A DNA stretch of 64,000 nt from Thamnidium elegans (GCA_025201345.1 JAIXMG010000004.1:1364001-1428000), one strand, 5' to 3'. Shown: positions 13,301-26,791, numbered from the stretch's first letter. Program-made: numbers and translations. The notes: generated from the sequence alone by a model not told the origin.

Positions 13301-13870
13301 CTTCAATATAAATAGGTCGAATCAATTCTTCCCTGATCTCTTCTTTCCATTCAGAAGGAACAATGAATACATGATGTACTTGATTTGGATTTTCATATTC
13401 TTTATACATTTTAAATATCCCGAATATATAACCAGATACTGCCTTCATAAAAAATTCGTCATCGGCATCCCATTTCTCTTTGCCTTTTTCAAATATGCGA
13501 TATAATTCGTGTTTAATATTGTCTATCACTATACCGTCTGCATACTCATTTCGAGAACCGTATTTTAAAACTTGTGTTTTTTGTTTGTTGTACAATATAC
13601 TAGCGTCGAACCTTTATAAACGTTGACTTGTTAGGAGACTAACTAAATATGTTACAGTTATATACATAAAGAACGTACATATTCGGTTTTCTAAGAGAAG
13701 GATTGTTAAGTAATGTATATACAACAGTACTATATATATCATTACTATCCAAGTCTACATAATGAAAAAAAAAACCTTGATCAGTAAAAAAAACAAGTAT
13801 TTTTGAAGTAATAGTATTTACAGATAAACAAACAATGCGAATGTTGATGAATATTATATATGTTTTCCAT
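10392..13870 (-). CDS. HSPA12/Hsp70-like protein with two degenerate ATPase modules
   Basis: Nine exons (13870-13822, 13775-13679, 13611-12931, 12872-12388, 12322-12223, 12173-12120, 12060-11346, 11287-10705, 10654-10392) join with consistent phase into 1008 residues. Module 1 has the HSPA12-like block HHVFIVPSEWKEEIREELIRP, then GLISKDDHSDRLLFISEIE, and a closing adenosine-site-like strand SRLFRGATLGAF. Module 2 repeats the pattern in weaker form: NTIINIDVSCKSVLLSFSV, WSTMPFDKKK, VKDVILSIISNA...IGYAISIEKIML and YASGLINKSDESKKLVVITQ. HSPA12 proteins are normally 600-700 residues, so length fits two modules. The phosphate-1 loop (normally DxGTT) reads VDLDSNDIYS and IDVSCKS, so nucleotide hydrolysis is doubtful. 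Exon 1 and the start are tentative; cellular role unknown. Confidence 0.72.
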
Positions 13871-14968
13871 GGGCATTTTCCTTTCCACTAGAAATAAAAA
13901 AGAAAATGTTGATTTTTGATATGATCCCACGAAAGAAATCAGGTTTTTGCGTGTTACTTATACGTCAAAATTTAAGTGAAACAAGTATGGCCAATAAGAA
14001 CAAAGACTTCGCCACCAAAAATCAACAGCGAGTTCTAGAAGGCTGTGTTTGTTTGTTTTATTGCCACTAACAAACACCACCCTTGAAAAAAAATCAAAGA
14101 AGTGAAAAGAGGGTTGATGTTTATACTATTATTAAAGACGTTTATGTAAGGCATTAACTTTAACAGTATCGATACTTTCATTCTATGTGCTTCACATGTA
14201 AGGAAGGAATCGGAGATTGCTTCAGTTAATTTATTTGTACATAGTTTTTAGAAAAATAAGATGTTTTTTTTTTGGTGGGAAATAATTACGGGTTGGAGTT
14301 TATCAAGCAGACGGGTAGTAGTTGTAGTTATATTATCACCTGTAAAAGGCGTGTCGTGGAATATAAAAGCCCAATGAGTGAACCATATAGCCTGGAGAAA
14401 ACAAATAGTCACTTGGGGGAAGGAAAGTGAGGTAAAATAGTAGTATGTCTTGGTCGAAGAGATTTAAAGATAGACAAAGATGGGAAGTCTTCGCATGTAG
14501 TTAGTGTTACAAAAGAAATAAACTTTGCGGTTCTCGAAACTGTATCATTGAGAAATAAATAGATTGTATTTGCATAAAAGGGAAGTAGAAGGCTAAGCTT
14601 GTTACACGATTTAAAATGATGATCATAGCTAAGCCTGATAAGATATACAGATTATGGTTGAATAGTCAAGTACAGTGCTTCCACTCTCAATTACTGAATT
14701 TTTGAAAACTCTACCTAATTTTTTGAATTATTTTGAACATTTGTAATAGGTTAAGTTACCCAGAATAATGGGACTAACTTGGTCAAATAAGTTGGCCAAC
14801 TTCTGATAAGCAATATAAATATTCTTTATTCAATAATTTAGGGAATACATTGATTAATTATTGGATGAGATCTCTAAGATACATATGAATTTATTATTAA
14901 TAGCTATAATATAATATGATATAGGGCTTATTTCTTTTGTTCAAGATTAATAATACACTGAGAATGGT
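13871..14968. other. Intergenic, no gene seen
   Basis: Upstream of the HSPA12-like gene. No ORF above background, no tRNA-like fold or repeat that I can support. Confidence 0.55.
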
Positions 14969-15313
14969 TTATTTCTTTTGTTTTTTGGGTACACAGGAGA
15001 GGATAGCCTTTTCACTTGATAAGCAATCTACAGGTGGATTTGGAGCTGGACGTTTTAAATTGCTGTAACTAGACAGCGAAGCAGTTTCAACTTTGGTAGC
15101 AGTCTTTAAGACAACATTCTTTAAACATAGCAGATTTGTAATTACACTTGGGAGAAGCGAGATTTGATCCAAGCTTTTGAAAAGTTTAATGCTAGAAGCA
15201 TTGGTTAATCTGTAGAGCTTGGGAGAGGGGAGGCTCATGGTGTATGTATACACATTTTCACCTTCACAGTGAATACCATAGATTTCAGGTTTTGAAACTC
15301 CGTTGATAATCAT
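14969..15313 (-). CDS. Hypothetical 114-residue protein
   Basis: Single-exon ORF starting MIINGVSKPEIYGIHCEGEN and ending in a basic tail (VPKKQKK). It contains proline-rich KRPAPNPP and a central leucine-rich stretch. I do not recognise a domain. The shape (a YxxSLPSPKLYRL block, helices, then Pro/Lys-rich end) reminds me of the C-terminal part of a repeated uncharacterised protein family in Mucorales, which would make this a truncated copy; that is memory-based inference only. No clear upstream exon was found. Confidence 0.4.
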   Translation of the reverse strand: MIINGVSKPEIYGIHCEGENVYTYTMSLPSPKLYRLTNASSIKLFKSLDQISLLPSVITNLLCLKNVVLKTATKVETASLSSYSNLKRPAPNPPVDCLSSEKAILSCVPKKQKK

Positions 15314-15884
15314 TTTGTTTAAGGCCTCCTATTTAAGATATTTTTTATACACCAATTCAAAAGTCTTTTCTTTAAATAAAAGCTTTCGTTACAATATACA
15401 CTGAGCCTTTGTAATTTCTAAGAAAGGCTCAAGAAGATCTTTTTTGCTGGGGCTGAAGACGAGAATAATAAACGACCTTAACCGCCTCAGCTTCCTCTAG
15501 TTTAGTTTAAGAACCAGAGAGTATGTATACCTTGAAAAATAAAAATGAACTTTTCGTAATAATTTCTTTACCTGAAGACAACAATTTTGAGTTTGGAAGG
15601 ATCCAGTGATGCTGATGATGATCAAATACAGCTCAATTATGATATAAAAATTGGTTCGTTGGGTTCCTGAATCCAGTTTAAATTAAAGCTCTAGTTTATT
15701 TCATACACTTCATCTTTTACTTCTATGCATAAATTATCGTAATTACTTCTCGCTCTCAACATATCCTTCCTATCAAACGATCCAGCCTATATATACACAT
15801 ATATAAAAAAAATACAACTAAATTATCCAACACCTTTTCTGTAGATGGGTGAAAAAAACAAGTATATTTAAAAAAAAAATATAT
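15314..15884. other. Intergenic
   Basis: Between the hypothetical ORF and the 3' end of ribosomal protein uL23. Nothing supportable; may include the leader of the hypothetical ORF. Confidence 0.5.
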
Positions 15885-16645
15885 TTAAATGAAACCAATC
15901 TTGTTGGCAACATCAAGGGCATCAACATCAGCAGTTAAGCGGACGAAAGCCTTCTTGTAACCATCAGGTCTGATAAGAGTGTTGACTTGAGCAGCTTCAA
16001 CATCATAAAGTCTCTTAACAGCATCCTTAATTTGGTTCTTGTTAGACTTGACGTCAACGAGGAAAGTTAAGGTATTGTGTTCCTCAATCTTCTTCATGGC
16101 AGTCTCGGTGTTAAGAGGTTGACGGATAACACGATATTGATCCATACGGGGAGCATGGGCAATAGACTTACGAGCATACTTAGGGGCACGGTTCAAAACC
16201 AAAGTCTTGGGGATATGGAAATGAGTGGAAGTGCGGATCTTGCGAACTGCCTTACCGTGAACACCCTTGAGAGCGGACTTCTTGGCGTTAAGAGCCTTGA
16301 CTGAAGCTAATATTATTAAACATTGTCAGAAACCCTTTTTTTTTTACATTTAAATAACTCTGTCCAAGCAATGAAAAGAGAGAAATCTCTATGCATGTTT
16401 CGTTCAATCGTTTTTATTTATTTAAAAAAATAATTTGGTGTATATTGTGTGTGAAATAAATTCTTACAATTGTGGCATCCAGGTCCATGAAGAAAGTTGA
16501 ATCGAAGCAGGTCATTAATTCCAAGTCCCTTTTTTTTTTTTGGTGTTATATAAAAATAATCCATATTATCATCCATCAATCTATCTCTCTTTCCATCTGC
16601 TTGACAATTAAAGGTAATGCATGATTATTTACCTTGGTTAGCCAT
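15885..16645 (-). CDS. rpl25: 60S ribosomal protein L25/L23a (uL23)
   Basis: Large-subunit protein at the polypeptide exit tunnel, docking site for SRP and nascent-chain factors. Exon 1 (16645-16633) encodes MANQ plus one base; exon 2 (16306-15885) continues [42 protein letters not shown], the core [20 protein letters not shown], then [17 protein letters not shown] and [11 protein letters not shown]. Total 144 residues, equal to the fungal family length. The intron right after the start is 326 nt, about five times the typical intron here; it contains a possible cassette exon (see findings). Position of the first intron near the ATG is common for ribosomal protein genes. Confidence 0.96.
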
Positions 16646-17058
16646 TGTTAGATCGTCTACCACGTTTCTCTAAAGAGGAAGATTAATGGCCTACATCGGG
16701 CACTATCATGTTTATTTCCTTGTTTTTTCTGCCTCTCTGTTTTTTTACTGGTGAATTTCACGCTTTGAAAATTGAAAACGAGAGTTTATATTAGTTATCC
16801 GGTCCGGACAAAGCTATATACTCGGTGTTTCGAAACCAAAACTTTGCATTAATAACCACAGGAGATCATGCTATTTTGAAAAAAATCAAATGGGGTTTAA
16901 AAAAAGCTGTCCATAAAAACGCACATATTTAGGAATAGACAGTTCATGGGAAGCGAATAATTGACTACCGATAAAAAATACGGTAATTCTCAAAGGCAGT
17001 TTCATACTTGAAATTTATAGGAATAAAGCCTTTGTCATGCTCATGCCCAAAAGGATAG

Positions 17059-17091
<33 letters not shown>

Positions 17092-17731
17092 CATACAGTA
17101 ACGGTTTCTCTAATTCATTTTCGACAATAGAAAAAAAAAAATTAAGAATGAAAAACGGAGTTGTGCTTTAAGGGAAAAGAAAAGACATTGATCAAGTAAT
17201 TTTCAGGGCATAAATACAGTTGTTAGCCATTTCTTTTAGCAATTCGGGTCTCTAGTATAATACATATATGCTACGCTATGTTTGTTGACAGATATAGAAA
17301 AAAAGGGTCATTATGCATTGTGTATATTGTACATCTTATTTAGCAAGTCCGACAGAAAAAAAAAAAAAAAAAAAAAAAGTGTGTGAATATGTTACAGGAA
17401 TAAACACGGGACCTGACGTTTTTTTTTTCTCTTAAGATTTAGAAGTAGGACAATTTAATTAACATCAAAGTTCAAGCTTAAATCGCGTTTTTAAAAGACT
17501 TTTTCTTTTACATTTATTCAAAAAACTTCTACATTTGTGATGAAGCAATGAAACTAAAAACGTGGTCACATTGAACATAAATAAGTGCGTCCGTCACATA
17601 TTGTGACGTAGACAAATCGAACGTCGTTTTTGATCTCCACAGAAGCATCCCAGCACATTAAAGAAAAAAAATATTATAATAAATTATTGTTTTGTTTTTT
17701 TTCTCCGTTAACCCTACTCTTTTTCTTAAAA
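16646..17731. promoter_or_regulatory. Divergent upstream region of uL23 and COX7a genes
   Basis: About 1.1 kb between two divergently transcribed genes. A double TCCGG (TCCGGTCCGGA) sits at 16798-16808, roughly 155 bp upstream of the uL23 ATG and similar to the copies upstream of uS7. A (TA)n microsatellite occupies about 17058-17085. An A-run of about 22 is at 17357-17378. No gene seen in the remainder. Confidence 0.4.
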
Positions 17732-18068
17732 ATGTCTCTCGTCAACAGACCCAACAACATCCTCGCCCAGCAAAGATATTTCCAAGTGAGTTTTAGCAAA
17801 TAGATAGATAGTAATGCAAATAACAGAGAAAAATAACCATTTATTATTATTATTATTACTATAGGCTCCTTCCAACACTCTCTTGTTCCTCCGTGGTCCT
17901 AGAGATAAGCTCTTCGTTTACACCACTTTCCTCATTCTCGGTACCGGTGTTGTTGGTTCTCTTGTTGGTGCTGTCAACATGGCTCGTGTATGTGTATGAA
18001 TTCATTTATTTAATCTATCTTATATACTTATCTTTATTTTATTTTTTTACTAGGGCAAGAGAGATTAA
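17732..18068 (+). CDS. Cytochrome c oxidase subunit VIIa-like
   Basis: Small single-helix subunit of mitochondrial respiratory complex IV. Exons 17732-17785, 17865-17987 and 18054-18068 encode 63 residues. The N-terminus MSLVNRPNNILAQQRYFQ is mitochondrial-like and is followed by the fungal COX7a pattern SNTLLFLRGPRDKLFVY and one transmembrane helix (TTFLILGTGVVGSLVGAV), ending NMARGKRD. The last exon codes for only four residues and the stop. Too short for ordinary ORF calling because of its three exons. Assignment rests on the FQxPSNTPxxLRGPRDK-like segment and size. Confidence 0.82.
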
Positions 18069-18309
18069 AGAAATCACTTCTTCAAACTACCTTTTTCTAG
18101 ATATTTCCTTTCTTTTTTAAAATTACGTATTCTATATACATTAAAGAAAAAAAATGAGACACATTTTTTTTTTTGGATTCAAATCAACATTTACTTTTTT
18201 GTTTGTCAAAAATGTCAGGGTCTTTTTATATATGTTTTTAAGATTTAAAGTCATGTGTTTGTGTGTGTGTGTTTTTTTTATGTGTAATATTAATCTTAAA
18301 TAGGAATAA

Positions 18310-21137
18310 CTACCATAATTTAAAAAGATCTTCAGGCCATTGTCCTGTTTCACGGGTTTGCCAGTATTGACCAGCATACTGCCATTCGTCACCATGACTT
18401 GTAAACCATCTAGGTTTCCATTCAACGCCTGCCAACTCGAACTCTTTACGTTTTTCACGTTGTTGCTGTTCAATACGTAATTTCTCAGCATCTGCTTCAT
18501 CTACTTGACCTATGTATAAAAAAAAAAGATTAATATATCACAACATATATATTTATATATATATATATATAAAAGAACTAACCCTTTTCGTATAATAATT
18601 GATCTGTTCTCAAACGAGTATCAGTAATAGGTATTCTACCTTCTTCTAAATCAGTTATCTCATTTAATTCTGTAGCAAACTTTGTGAAACCGAAATATTT
18701 AGCACAATCTTGTACACCAGGAGCACGCGCAGTCCATAACACATTTAATTTGCTCTTATTTAAGCCCACTTCTTCAGCTAAACTTTCACTCCATTTACCC
18801 ACCACACGTCGAGACTTTTTACCTTGTGCATCATATAATGTAGCTACAACATCATTACGTTTCGTTGGCGCACCAAATAATCCACCACCTGTACCTTCTT
18901 TAAAGGTAATAATAGCATACTCTCCTGTAGTTGTATTAGTTACTTTACATTCACCCGAGTGTTCTAAATATTTCTCGCCCGCAATCATATTTTTCATCCA
19001 ACTGGAAGGTTTGAAAAAGGTATAATGGTCATCATGACCCGTCAAAGTAATATGAAAGGTACCCTCAGACATAAACTCCATTGATTTACCCCAAAACTTA
19101 CTCTTGATTTGAGTGGATTGCCAATACTTGTAACCCTTGGCTTCAGCATGCGCAGCAATAATAAGTGGGTTATGAGATACTTTTTCAGAAATAAATCTAA
19201 AACCTTTATCAGGTCGAATATTTTCATAGGTTTCTGTCATCATGGGATTAAATGGTTTACGTCCAGTACGATGTTGTGTAGAAGCGTAAGAAGAAATTGA
19301 AAATACAGCGATATACATTAATCTTTCCATTGAATCCGAAAGTGTAGAAGCTGTTTCTAATAATTCACAGTATTCCAGTTCTTCACAGGCTTTTTGAAGC
19401 ATATTTAATGGTTCGTTCATACTAATTGGCATAGCAATAGTGGATAAATCTTTACCGACATTTTTTCTAAATATAGAGAGAGCGGATCCTGCGTCTGCTA
19501 CAGCAGGCGATGGTAACTTTGTACGACGTGTACAATTACCCATTGAAGCCAAACATAATACTATTGTTTATGTTTATATCAGTTTCAACTACTATAAGAA
19601 GAAAAAAACTATTAAATTACCTGATTCTTCATCACTACTTTCATCATCATCGATACTAGAATTATGGTCTACTTCTTCTTCTTCTTCACCACCACTTAAA
19701 TGAATATCTTCTGCATCAAAGAATTGATCAGAAAAACCCGACACGTGGGAATAAACACTTGAGGTACGATGAAGCGTGTCATAATATTCGGGAATAAGAT
19801 TGTCGGGTTGATGAGAAACAATAGGAGAAACTGAACCCGAGCGACGATGTGTACTATTAAGACAATTTTGTACGTTTTGCCATTGAGAGATTTGGTCTTG
19901 AACACCTGATAAAACTTGTAACTGTTGTTGTTCCAATTGATCAAACAAGGGTTGGTTTGTATCGCTTACAAGTAACTTTAATTGATGCAACGAATTTAAT
20001 AAAGCGTCAATATTCTGTTGTTGAATATTACAAGATTCTATACCATGATCAATTTCTGCACGCATTTTTTTATTGTCAGATTGAATACCACCAAATCCAC
20101 GAGAGGAGATGCGTTTATGATTACCAAGACTGACATTAGAATGGTTCATATCTTCTTGAATAGGTGAATTTTCATCAATATGTGTTCTGATATTCTTTAA
20201 AGCAGAACACCAGATATCATAATCTTCTTGAGTTAAAGTCTTTAAATGATAAATCATGGTACCAGAATCAATATGAATTTGTCTTAACTTTGGGTTGTAC
20301 GAAATGGTAGCTACCAAGATTTGAATAGAGCCTCGCGTTACACTACCTTGCGAAGTAGAATAAGAGAGTACACCACTAGGAGAAAGACTAAACCAACGTT
20401 TTGCCCAACCTTGCATTCTCTTACGTTTCTTTTTTAATAACCAACCTGAAACCTCTTCTTTTGAAACAGATTGAACTTCTTCTGGTTCTCCTAATGCAAC
20501 AGAAAATGTCAACATTTTAGGTGTATTTCTTGAAAACGTATTATCTATTACAAATGTATATTTAGTATACACACAATGGCTCAGCTTTTTTTTTTTTTTT
20601 TTTACCAAATACAAGAACATAATTTCCTGGTTCCTCTACAGTATAAAATCCTTCTACTTTTTGAGCACAAGATTGAGTATGCTGAATAGGAATAATTTCA
20701 TCTAATCCTTGCTCCTTTAATTTTATAGTAGCAACGGATTTTGAACGTGGACGACTAGAAGATTGGCTATGAATTGAGTGAGCAGAAGAATGAATATGAT
20801 CATCATCTACTGCTGATATGTCGTCTAAGTTTTAAAAAAAAAAAATTTAACTTTTTTTTTTTTTTTTTTTCAAGGGGACATATTACAAGTAATGTTTACC
20901 TTGTTGAGAGATGCCTAAATCAATAGGAATTGACATTTGTCTCTTTTGTAATTGTTGTTGAGCACGGAACAAAATGTCTGATGAGTTTGGTAATGGTTCT
21001 TTTCCTTTTCTGCGAAAGAGACCAAAGGAGATATTATTCTTTTTGGTAGTAAATGACCACCTTATAGCAGTGCCTTTAGTAGGAACATAAATATTATGTG
21101 AGTAAGAATCCCTTGGTTGAACTTGTACCACTTCCAT
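18310..21137 (-). CDS. Oxysterol-binding protein with GOLD, PH and FFAT (Osh3-like)
   Basis: Lipid transfer protein predicted to bridge ER and plasma membrane or Golgi. Five exons (21137-20900, 20824-20606, 20544-19621, 19560-18583, 18509-18310) give 852 residues. Order: GOLD-like region about 5-175, split by introns and closing YVLVFDNTFSRNTPKMLTF; PH domain about 190-290 (SGWLLKKKRKRMQGWAKRWF); a FFAT-type motif QFFDAEDI followed by an acidic run, expected to bind VAP/Scs2; ORD about 490-850 with RKPFNPMMTETYE and the variant fingerprint EKVSHNPL. The GOLD-PH-FFAT-ORD order is that of yeast Osh3. The HHPP to HNPL change matches the Osh3 branch as I recall and may remove PI4P binding. Start chosen at MEVVQVQPRD; an in-frame upstream ATG precedes an unlikely poly-Phe stretch. 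Confidence 0.9.
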
Positions 21138-22239
21138 TATATATAAATATATATAAAAGAAAAAAGGAAAAAAAAATATATACAATTGTATTTATATATA
21201 ATTGATTTTAATTAATTTCATTGGATTAAACAGGTTGTCATCAGCATCAAGCTATATTTGGGATAAAGTAGAAAAAAAAAAAAAAAAAAAAAAAGCCTAT
21301 TGAATTACACATGCCTTTACAGCATTTTGTGTAATTTTTATTAAATCTATTTTTAAGTGTAGACGAATAATGATAGTTATATACCCCATGTTTTAAAAAC
21401 GAGTAATAAGAATAAAAACCTAAAAGCAATATTAATCTTATTATCCCCGTTTTTTTTTTTTCTGTATTAAGTCCTACAAGCTATTGATTTATCCACAGTA
21501 GGAGCTTAATAATCAATGTTACAGCGAAACAAAACTTCTACTGAGAATCTGCTTCGAATAAAGGCAATAGACCTAAAAAGTACATGTTTGAACTGAATAT
21601 GGAACAAATTGTAAGTTTGCAATATTTTGTGTCCAAATACTGATGTAACCACAACAGGCTCTTGGATACTTAAAAAGAGTATCAAAAATAAAAGTGAGTT
21701 AAACAATACTGGGACTTTATTAAAAAATAAATATTATATGACTAATTGGTAACGATCCTTCCTTGATGATTCTTGTTGTCCCGCTACTTATAAAAACCCA
21801 CCAAGCGTAGTACTTGTGCGACGAACTCAACGTCGTCTTAATTTTATAGCATATATCAGTACATTGGTGCAATTTTTTTGGTGTACATAATAAAATCATA
21901 CTACCAGCTAAGCCTGTAGTTACTTATTCAACAATCTAGAGCATTCATATAGACTTCAAATAAATAATGTGATTTAATACAAACAGACTTCAGATGATTT
22001 TATAAGAATTAATAGAAAAAGACTTTAATTGTGTCATGATGAGAAGTTTTAATAAATAGTTTTTTTTTATTTATTAAGAAAGAAATGTATTTATTATAAT
22101 TCATATGGACTACAAGAGCAAGTTTCGCTCGTCAATACGTTCGTCCATGTTTCGCCATTTTTGACAAAACCCAAGTCATCCAACTCATTATTAAGTACGC
22201 TGTTAAAACAAAAACAAAAGTAGCTCAATGTCTACACAG
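21138..22239. other. Intergenic, no gene seen
   Basis: AT-rich tract upstream of the Osh3-like gene, including an A-run near 21271-21294. Short ORFs are unsupported. Confidence 0.5.
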
Positions 22240-23138
22240 TATTGCAGTCGGGCGGCGTAATACTACCCAATTTGCTTTCTGACAGTTCGTCCAAACATGT
22301 GCCTTCAGGGATTCGTGAATTAGAACTATCTCCAATAGCATTGTTTCTGCCACTTCGATTCGAATAATCTCTTCGTTTACGTGAAATACTTTTTGAAAGA
22401 CCAGATAGTTTGGCTCTGTTGTTCTAAGCTTTTAGAGTCAATCACTTCTCTGAATATATCAAGTGTATGAATCTGTACCGCAGTGGTCGAAGTCGAAGAT
22501 TCCAGCCCACTTATATATATATATATTTTTGCGGTCATCTGGATCAACTGCATCTTCACTATCATTCAATTCATAGTGGTCATCTTGGTCTTCTTGAACT
22601 GACAAGTTGGCCATATCAGTACGATCGTCGCAATGTAATATCTTCGTTGATTAAGCACAAATACTAATTATTTCCCATTTTTCTTGAAAATGTTCAAAAT
22701 GAGTTGAGGGTGCAAATTTAAACATTAGATGCAAATAGACGAGGCTGTGAGAATTCTTTATATTTTTCTGATAAATCACATATAGTAGATAAACTATATT
22801 CCATTGCCTTCATTTGACGAGAATGAAGTTTAGTACCTGATTTATACTGGTAACGAAGTTATTTAACTGCATTATAAATGGCATTTCTGATGTTAGTTCT
22901 TCCATTTGAGGCACTGGCTTCTTCACTGATGCTGGGTATCGCTGACTATACTTGTTTCTTTTATCATACTTGCTTCTGCCGTGGAAGTAGCTTCTACAGT
23001 TCGTGTTGAACTGCTTGAATGGATATCACCCATACTATCCTTTACAAGCCTGATACGTTTATTTATTTCAGTGAGATTTTCTATAGATTCCAAGGTTAAC
23101 TCTACATGACTGAGCAACTCGTTAGTATAATGATGCAT
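22240..23138 (-). pseudogene. Decayed protein-coding relic of unknown family
   Basis: Minus strand reading begins MHHYTNELLSHVELTLESIE and goes on through a Ser/Thr-rich segment to a stop at 22923. Across a frame change the coding character continues: ASASNGRTNIRNAIYNAVK, stop, LRYQYKSGTKLHSRQMKAME and KEFSQPRLFASNV, stop. Another frame then reads KFAPSTHFEHFQEKWEIISI and an acidic DQDDHYELNDSEDAVDPDD. A last part reads KRRDYSNRSGRNNAIGDSSN, then ELSESKLGSITPPDCNTV and stop. At least one frameshift and two internal stops support decay; some interruptions could be introns. Family not recognised. Confidence 0.5.
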
Positions 23139-23856
23139 GTTCTATTTACGCGCTCGGAAAAAAAAAATGTGTGAGACGTTACTTTTTACGTACCTTTATA
23201 CAATGTCTAAACAAAACAAAAAAGTAGCTTGATATCCTTACGATATCGCAGTCGGATGAAGTATATACGAAGAAGCGTTCTTATGCACGACAGTTGCTCT
23301 AAGAAGAACTGTATCCGTTTGTACGAACATAAAGGAAACAAAGGTGTACATATAAAAGAAAACTTTCTGGTACATATAGTAAGAGACTCACTCTAAAAAA
23401 AAATGATAAAATAGGTCTATTTGCTCATGTAATCTATTTAATACAAGCCTAACTTGTCGTTCCAACTCGTTTCATGCAAGAAGTTCACGTCGCGCTATTC
23501 TGCCTGAACTTGTAACTAGAGGAATATTGCCAATCCCAATTACAGAACTTGGCACAACTCTGTTTAGTATACCGCAGTACCATCATCGTGTTTGAATATT
23601 TTGACTCTTTGTAAAGAGTTATTTAATCAAGCAATAGTTTTATAAAGTTCTCAAGAGCAAACCAAAATATCAAGAACTCATCCCTGTACATTTTTAAGAT
23701 ATAGGAAGGTCAGAAATGCCATCATACATGAAACTTAAATTCTGTATGCTTAAAGTATTATATATAAAAGCAACTCTTGGATTGGTTTCATTGTATTACA
23801 AATGAAAAAGGGGATATGGTTTTATTTTTTTATGTTTTTTCTGGTTTTATTTTTTT
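23139..23856. other. Intergenic with a second relic
   Basis: The reverse strand at about 23215-23290 reads VYTSSDCDIVRI, which resembles the tail (ITPPDCNTV) of the neighbouring relic, and the DNA around it (GCAGTCGG, AAAAGTAGCT) is also similar, so a second, shorter decayed copy is likely. Nothing else recognised. Confidence 0.35.
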
Positions 23857-24432
23857 TTAGGCACGTTGACGAACAACAAGATCCAAGAACTAAAAAAGTA
23901 ATTTTGAATTAGTGATTATGTCCTTCTACTTACACATACACAGCATGCTGCTAGATGTTCGTGTGCCTATCATATACTTACTTGTTCATAGTTAATTTGA
24001 ATCCAGCCATCTTGATCATTATCGAATTGTCTGAAGGAATCAGTTAAGGTTTTCATGGTGACGCAAGCTTGTACAAAGTTATCAAACGAAACATCCCCCT
24101 TTCCTGTATTTTTAATAGTAGCTGTTAATATCACAGTTAATACTTCACACTCTTTTTTTCTTTGTGTTATATATTTAAAATAAAAAAAAACGTACCGTAA
24201 CGATCAAACTTTTGAATCAAGGTACCAATAAACTTGGCAGAGACATTGAAACCAAAAGATCTTAAAGCATTAGACATTTCATTTTGGTTAATGCTACCAG
24301 AACGATCAACATCAAAAGCTTGGAAACAACGCTTCCAATCTTCAATATACTTCCATAATCCAGAGAACTCATTAAAGCTAATAGTTCCGCTGTTATCTAC
24401 ACACCAAAAAAAAAAATGTTATTAACTCGTTA

Positions 24433-24475
<43 letters not shown>

Positions 24476-24895
24476 TTACCAGCATCAAACATATTGACCA
24501 TTAAACGAACTGTTTCAATATTGAAAGGACTCCAGTCACCATTAATTAAAGCTCTTTGGAGTTCATCAGCAGAGAGTTGTCCTGAACCATCTGTATCTAC
24601 TGCTTTAAACCAAGACCAAAGTTGTTGATCAACACCGGGAGGAGGACCTTGACCTTGTTGTTGTTGTCCTTGACCTGGTTGTTGTGCGTGTTGCTGTCCT
24701 TGTTGTTGTCCTAATTATTGGGCTTAGTGTGTGAAAAATTTAAATTTCGGGTTTTATACGTATTTATATCTTACCATAAGGTCTTTGACCTTGAGGAGGA
24801 GGGGCACCATATTGACCTTGAGGAGGAGGAGCACCGTATTGACCTTGAGGAGGAGGAGCACCGTATTGACCTTGTGGAGGGGGTTGATAAGCCAT
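23857..24895 (-). CDS. Penta-EF-hand calcium-binding protein (ALG-2/Pef1-like)
   Basis: Calcium sensor of the PEF family. The N-terminus is low complexity: MAYQPPPQGQYGAPPPQGQY with the QGQYGAPPP unit repeated three to four times, then a Gln/Gly-rich stretch. EF-hands follow: WFKAVDTDGSGQLSADEL (canonical DxDxSG loop), the second after MVNMFDAGNSGTISFNEF, AFDVDRSGSINQNEM (canonical), FDRYGKGDVSFDNF and a terminal FDNDQDGWIQINYEQ. Ends LVVRQRA. Several introns; one carries a run of about 40 A on the plus strand, that is, a T40 tract just after the 5' splice site of the gene. Family members (yeast Pef1, animal ALG-2/peflin) act in ER-exit, membrane repair and cation stress. Confidence 0.92.
24793..24890. 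repeat. Coding minisatellite, 27-bp unit
   Basis: Three to four direct copies of a 27-bp unit within the first exon of the PEF gene, encoding the QGQYGAPPP repeat. Copy number is likely to vary between strains. Confidence 0.75.
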
Positions 24896-25074
24896 TTTAA
24901 TAGATTATTTAAGAGAAAAAGGGAAAATCGACTTCCAAACGCCAAAAAGGTACTTTTATACTCTCATGACCACAATTTATAATAACCCCGATTAAATTAC
25001 ACAGTTTTTTTTTTTTAAAAAAACAACAACATACAAAATATGTATTACTGCCTAGTATATTTGTTTATTTAAGT

Positions 25075-26791
<1,717 letters not shown>

